DNA of 7,323 nt from Brevundimonas sp. (GTDB lineage Bacteria; Pseudomonadota; Alphaproteobacteria; Caulobacterales; Caulobacteraceae), in NCBI GenBank assembly GCA_013693835.1, contig CP059260.1, positions 2,733,496 to 2,740,818 of the forward strand, in the 5' to 3' direction. The notes under the pieces are model-generated. The model was not told the DNA's origin and made no database searches. It saw only the letters and a list, made by a program, of their open reading frames with translations. Both the position numbers and the translations under genes were made by a program. This document shows positions 7,042 to 7,323 of this stretch, piece after piece. Within the stretch, counting starts at the first letter, position 1. Every line of letters starts with the position of its first letter.

Positions 7042-7323
7042 TTTCGCGTCCGCTGCGAAGTCGCTTCGCCCCCGCATTCTTTAAGCAGGAAGTCAGACAA
7101 CGCCTGGAGGTTTTCCTGATCTACGCGATACAGGATGGACCGCCCATCCCTTTGATATTGGACCAGTCTGGCGTGAGACAACATCATCAATTGAGTCGAG
7201 AGGGTGTTCTGAGCGACGCCCAACTTCTTTGCAATATCGCCCGATTTCATCCCCTCCGGCGGGGCTTCTTTTGCCAGCAACCGCAGGATTTCCACGCGCG
7301 ACAACGTCGATAGAGCCGAGAAG
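7032..7323 (-). CDS. ArsR/SmtB-family transcriptional regulator, partial (N-terminus beyond the window)
   Basis: Ninety-seven residues of a winged-helix repressor are visible. The frame stays open through the right edge. The first visible residues, FSALSTLSRVEILRLLA, match the first helices of ArsR proteins, so the true start lies past 7323; the TTG at 7304 is internal. The order is a HTH (SGDIAKKLGVAQNTLSTQLMML), a linker (SHARLVQYQ) and a wing (RDGRSILYRVD), then a C-terminal dimer helix ending LLKECGGEA and a basic tail (SQRTRKAA). These repressors leave DNA when they bind metal or metalloid. The classical ArsR Cys-x-Cys in the HTH is absent and only one Cys is visible, near the C-terminus, so the ligand cannot be assigned. 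It is the first gene of the minus-strand cluster, about 52 bp before the small exported protein, and likely represses the operon from a promoter outside the window. Confidence 0.9.
   Translation of the reverse strand, partial: FSALSTLSRVEILRLLAKEAPPEGMKSGDIAKKLGVAQNTLSTQLMMLSHARLVQYQRDGRSILYRVDQENLQALSDFLLKECGGEATSQRTRKAA

Overview
This window looks like high-GC alphaproteobacterial DNA, probably Caulobacterales and Brevundimonas-like. That placement is an inference from base composition, the protein style and the gene order, because no ribosomal or other marker gene is present. Nearly all of it is one minus-strand heavy-metal resistance locus of the CzcCBA (HME-RND) type. I see no mobile element, CRISPR array, tRNA or rRNA. 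I found no convincing new system: the gene set is a known one, and the oddities are in its condition and its small accessory proteins.

Layout, left to right. Positions 45-339 hold a small plus-strand hypothetical gene (94-300) with its own extended -10 promoter and a strong rho-independent terminator. From 339 to 7323 all genes are on the minus strand, so transcription runs right to left: a partial ArsR-family regulator (7032-7323, start outside the window), a small exported His/Cys-rich protein (6635-6979), czcC (outer-membrane channel, 5327-6584), czcB (periplasmic adaptor, 4143-5330), czcA (inner-membrane RND pump, 920-4134) and a short CDF-type cation transporter (339-923). Junctions are tight: czcC/czcB would overlap as ATGA once one frameshift is undone, czcB/czcA are 8 bp apart with the czcA Shine-Dalgarno on the czcB stop, and czcA/CDF overlap as TTGA. 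This points to a single operon.

How they would work together: the ArsR-type repressor would sense a metal and release transcription. The CDF protein would move metal from cytoplasm to periplasm. CzcA, CzcB and CzcC would then export divalent cations (most likely Zn/Cd/Co, from the DFG...DGA...EN motif in CzcA) across both membranes. The small His/Cys-rich protein could bind metal in the periplasm.

The striking feature is damage in the reading frames. czcA is broken by four frameshifts and czcC by two, and czcB has a short stretch that appears to be read out of frame between two compensating indels. The six that break frames are best explained as deletions of 1 or 2 bases, with no in-frame nonsense mutations, and conserved protein sequence resumes immediately in the new frame each time. 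Unpolished sequence is the simplest explanation. A recently inactivated operon is the alternative.
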